NCBI RefSeq assembly: GCF_040412425.1
Contig: NC_089788.1
Location: 71,017,720 to 71,081,719, forward strand
DNA: 64,000 nt
Source of the DNA: Macrobrachium rosenbergii
Lineage: Eukaryota > Arthropoda > Malacostraca > Decapoda > Palaemonidae
Direction of reading: 5' to 3'
Below the pieces are notes generated by a model. That model was not told where the DNA came from, ran no database searches, and saw only the letters and a list, made by a program, of their open reading frames with translations. The position numbers were made by a program, and so were the translations under genes. This document shows positions 60,951 through 64,000 of this stretch, piece after piece. Within the stretch, counting starts at the first letter, position 1; each line of letters opens with the position of its first letter.

Positions 60951-61548
60951 TTTTCATCTACAGTTGTAGATTGGCTAGGAATAATAATAAGAATAATACT
61001 AATACTAATAATATCCCCTGATTTTCAGATGATTTGCGTACAACGCTCTCATTTATTTAGACATCGTTGGTGTGCTGAAGTATGAGGATTTTAACAAGGG
61101 TAGAAGTCAGTATCTTCACAAGGGATACTTTGTTACTTGAGGAATGGTTACAGGAATGATGTCCGTAAGTTCACCTTCAAGGGACTAAGGACTTTGTCTC
61201 TTAGCAAACTATGACTAAATCATGTACCTATAGCTCTTAACAATAATATATAAGCAGATCTTGTCTCTTCTTGATTTAGCCATAGTTTGCAAAGAGACAA
61301 AGTCCTTAGTCCCTTGAAGATAAACTGACGGACATCATTCCTGTAATCATTCCTGAAGGAACGAAGTGTCTCTCGTGAAGATACTGACTGACTTTCTTAT
61401 TAAAATCCTCACATTTCATCGCATCACCAGTGATGTCTAAATACAATGAGACAATTGTATGCAAATCATTTGAAAATCAGGGGATTATTATTAGTATTAG
61501 TATTGTTCTTATTCTTATTCCTAGCCAAGCTGCAACTGTAGTTGAAAA
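60951..61548. repeat. Family F large inverted repeat (~270-bp arms)
   Basis: Left arm 60951-61220, spacer ~50 bp, right arm 61272-61548. Shared: TTGGCTAGGAATAA, CCCCTGATTTTCAGATGATT, GAGGATTTTAA, TCAGTATCTTCAC, ATTACAGGAATGATGTCCGT, TTCAAGGGACTAAGGACTTT. About 85 percent identity by eye. No coding content. Confidence 0.92.
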
Positions 61549-62244
61549 GGAGAAAGGACCTACGCTCAATACTGCCGCAGCAATTGCTAACCAGTTGGAT
61601 GTATCATCAGGATACCTTGTGCAAGTTTGGCTGCAATAACGCCTCAAAGAATCAGCTACCTCGCTGTTGTTTCCAGGCCAAAATATGCTGGCTAGGTGAG
61701 GAGGGGCCTTTGGGCAGACCTATTGGTCAGTCAAGGTCACCAGGCATACCATGTCTGTTTTTCAGGTGAATTAATTTACACACACACACACACAAGCCAG
61801 GCGCCTAGCTTCAGACGCCCTCTTGTTACTTGGAAAATACCTTATTTTGTTTACTTTTAGTTAGGTTTCCGGCTAAGAAGAGTGGTCATAACTGGTAACT
61901 GCTGGGAGATAAGACTGTCAGTATATATATATATATATTTTATATAATCATTATATCCATCAACTTCCGTTACGTCTACAGCAAGATGTATCGCGCTTTA
62001 TCTCAATATTTCCTATCTTCAAGTTACACGAACAAACGTTCGTCTCTTCAAACTAATTATTTCCAACTACCAAGCCACATTTCAAGATATGTTCTAGCAA
62101 ATCTTTTCTCCATTCTATAATTCACGCCAGGCGCTCCAGGCTGACCAATGCCCGATCACTTTCTCTGTCACTTTCCTTTCTATTGAGGCGTCCCTCTTAA
62201 CGAAACTTACATTTTTACACTTTTCGAAGTTTATTCATTTTATG
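61549..62244. other. Unassigned sequence
   Basis: (AC)9 at 61776-61793 and a short AT run at 61921-61938. Nothing else recognised. Confidence 0.35.
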
Positions 62245-62245
62245 T

Positions 62246-62300
<55 letters not shown>

Positions 62301-62392
62301 TACTGTATATATATAAATATATGAATATATATATAGATATATATATATATATATGTGTGTATATATATAGTTATATATATATACTATATATA

Positions 62393-62486
<94 letters not shown>

Positions 62487-62525
62487 CTGTATATGTATGT
62501 ATGTATGCATGTATGTAAATTTTAT
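62245..62525. repeat. (AC)n followed by interrupted (AT)n
   Basis: About 12 AC units, then mostly AT with interruptions such as ATACTGTATAT, ending in TATGTATGTATGCATG. Confidence 0.95.
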
Positions 62526-62754
62526 ATATACAGTTTTTATTCCATCGCCAGGCGGAGGGCGCAGCATTAATCACTCGACCTCTCCCTCAAATGATAAAGC
62601 GCCCCGCTGTAGTGAGACTGCTGTTCAAATTGCAGATTGATATCACAATATATTACCCCCGAACTGATACATAATTCGTGCGAGCACTGCGTTCCCTCGT
62701 TCGCCGGAACGCGGGGGTAGCTCGGGCGTATATTTATGCGCGAAATGTATGATT

Positions 62755-63395
62755 GTAAATTGGCGTAACAGAGGGAGTTGATTTTGAGGACATTTTGATT
62801 TAGATATTGTTTGTATTCGTTGAGAGAAATCGTATTTTAATGAACTGAAGTGGGTTTTGTGACGTCTAGAACCGTATTCATCAGGTTTATGCTTTGCAAG
62901 CAAAATAAAACATTGTGAATTGGACTAACGGAAAGAGTTGATTTTGAGGATATTTTGATATAATTACTGTTTATATTCGTTTAGAGAAAAAATACTTCAA
63001 TGAAGGAAAGTAGGTTTCGTGAAGTCCCGAACTGTATTTATCGGAACTCTGAGAGATCATGATTTATGTTTTATACGCAAAATAAATCTTTGCAAACTGG
63101 AGTAACAGAAACATTTGATATCGAGGACATTTCTATGCATATACTGTTTATATTCGTTTAGATCATAGTTTCATGAAGGAAAGTAAGTAGCTTGTGTGAC
63201 GTCAAGAATTGTATCAAACGGACCTCAGAAAGATCAATGGCATATGCTTTGTACGCAAAATAAATAATTGGAAATTGGAGTAACAGAAACAGTTGATATT
63301 GAGGAATTTGATATTGGGGACATTTCAGTGTATATACTGTATATATTCGTTTAGAGAAATCATAATTTAATGAAGGAAAGTAAGTCTTACGAGTA
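62755..63395. repeat. ~160-178-bp tandem repeat, four diverged units
   Basis: Each unit holds GTAACAGAAACAGTTGATAT-like, GAGGACATTT, ATTCGTTTAGAGAAA, TTTAATGAAGGAAAGTA and GCAAAATAAA. Units start near 62762, 62922, 63098 and 63276. The last has an extra small duplication (GATATTGAGGAATTTGATATTGGGGAC). Confidence 0.85.
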
Positions 63396-63657
63396 GCACA
63401 ACCCTGAATTCAATCCATCACCTTCTATGGCTCCCTCGGGGTGCATAGGTTGCAGCCGCCACTTCGCGGATACTCCGTTGCCGGGCCATGTAGGGAATTG
63501 TGCCGTTCCTTGTGTGCTGTTGCAGTTGTTGCAATAACTCACCTCAGGATGGATGGCGTGAATGGTGGACTCGCTGCCAAGCAAGAAGTCGGTGGCTGTT
63601 TTCTTATGGGGTGTATGTGAGGATGGACCTGCATTTCTGTATTGGGAAAGGCATAAT

Positions 63658-63659
<2 letters not shown>
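63396..63659. other. Unassigned sequence
   Basis: Nothing recognised. Confidence 0.3.
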
Positions 63660-63723
<64 letters not shown>

Positions 63724-63748
63724 CATATATATTAAATATCTATATACG

Positions 63749-63786
<38 letters not shown>
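63660..63786. repeat. (AT)n microsatellites
   Basis: Perfect AT at 63660-63718 and 63755-63786 with interrupted AT between. Confidence 0.95.
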
Positions 63787-63787
<1 letters not shown>

Positions 63788-63828
63788 GGTATATATATGT
63801 ATGCATATATGTATAAATATTTATATAC

Positions 63829-63877
63829 TAGCTGACCAACCCGGCACTGTCCGGAAAAACTCTGAATGACAACCGAT

Positions 63878-63922
<45 letters not shown>

Positions 63923-64000
63923 TGTAAAAACAGTTGCTTTAGTTACAATGCCCAACATTTCTGACATTTTATATTTCACCCCTTCTCATCCCAAGTGGGC
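63829..64000. repeat. Possible start of another dispersed repeat, with (CT)n
   Basis: ACTAGCTGACCAACCCGGCA directly after an AT array recalls a common arthropod repeat beginning; it is cut by the window end. (CT)n at 63881-63919. Confidence 0.35.

Overview
This is a repeat-dominated piece of an animal nuclear genome, most likely an arthropod and probably a decapod crustacean. The evidence is very long (CT)n, (AT)n and (ATT)n microsatellites every 1-2 kb, a BEL/Pao LTR retrotransposon, a tRNA-derived SINE, and several high-copy short elements. I recall similar short repeats from shrimp and crabs but cannot verify this here. I found no convincing host protein-coding gene, no rRNA or tRNA gene, and no bacterial feature. 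Most long open frames are microsatellites or minisatellites whose period is a multiple of three.

Layout. 1-7354: a nearly complete minus-strand BEL/Pao element. Its 3' LTR is cut by the window start; its 5' LTR ends at 7354 with the signature TGTC. The gag, protease, reverse transcriptase, RNase H and integrase regions are all recognisable but split by about nine frame breaks. The LTR copies differ by one substitution and two homopolymer indels over 407 bp. 7.4-11.1 kb: palindromic elements embedded in AT/GT/ATT microsatellites. 11.1-13.2 kb: two minisatellites (32 and 53 bp units). 13.2-20 kb: diverged tandem copies, four copies of a ~300 bp family (SINE-B), a tRNA-SINE, a hairpin-chain element (family D) and a 30-bp minisatellite. 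20-35 kb: AT and CT arrays, more SINEs, fold-back elements, possible nested MITEs and a 45-bp array. 35-38 kb: a possible LINE remnant and a 103-bp array. 38-52 kb: more SINE copies, TIR elements, GA-rich compound arrays, ATT arrays and a 57-bp array. 51.7-60 kb: GA/CT compound arrays plus 44-, 50- and 87-bp minisatellites. 60-64 kb: a ~600-bp inverted repeat, a four-copy ~170-bp array and AT arrays.

The main message is the repeat biology. (1) A tRNA-derived SINE (A box, B box) has five copies with perfect 11-13 bp target duplications. (2) A ~290 bp dispersed family (SINE-B, about 14 copies) has hairpins at both ends. (3) A ~400 bp family (D, four copies) is a string of conserved hairpins. 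(4) Several palindromic elements lie inside or around microsatellites, and some microsatellites are themselves self-complementary, (AC)n(AT)n(GT)n. (5) One SINE sits inside another repeat with a 12-bp duplication, which gives a relative age. The BEL/Pao reading-frame breaks, several of them at short homopolymers, fit assembly indel errors at least as well as old decay. Family names such as SINE-B and family C, D, E, F are labels used only in this annotation. Coordinates of repeat edges are hand-read and may be off by several bases.
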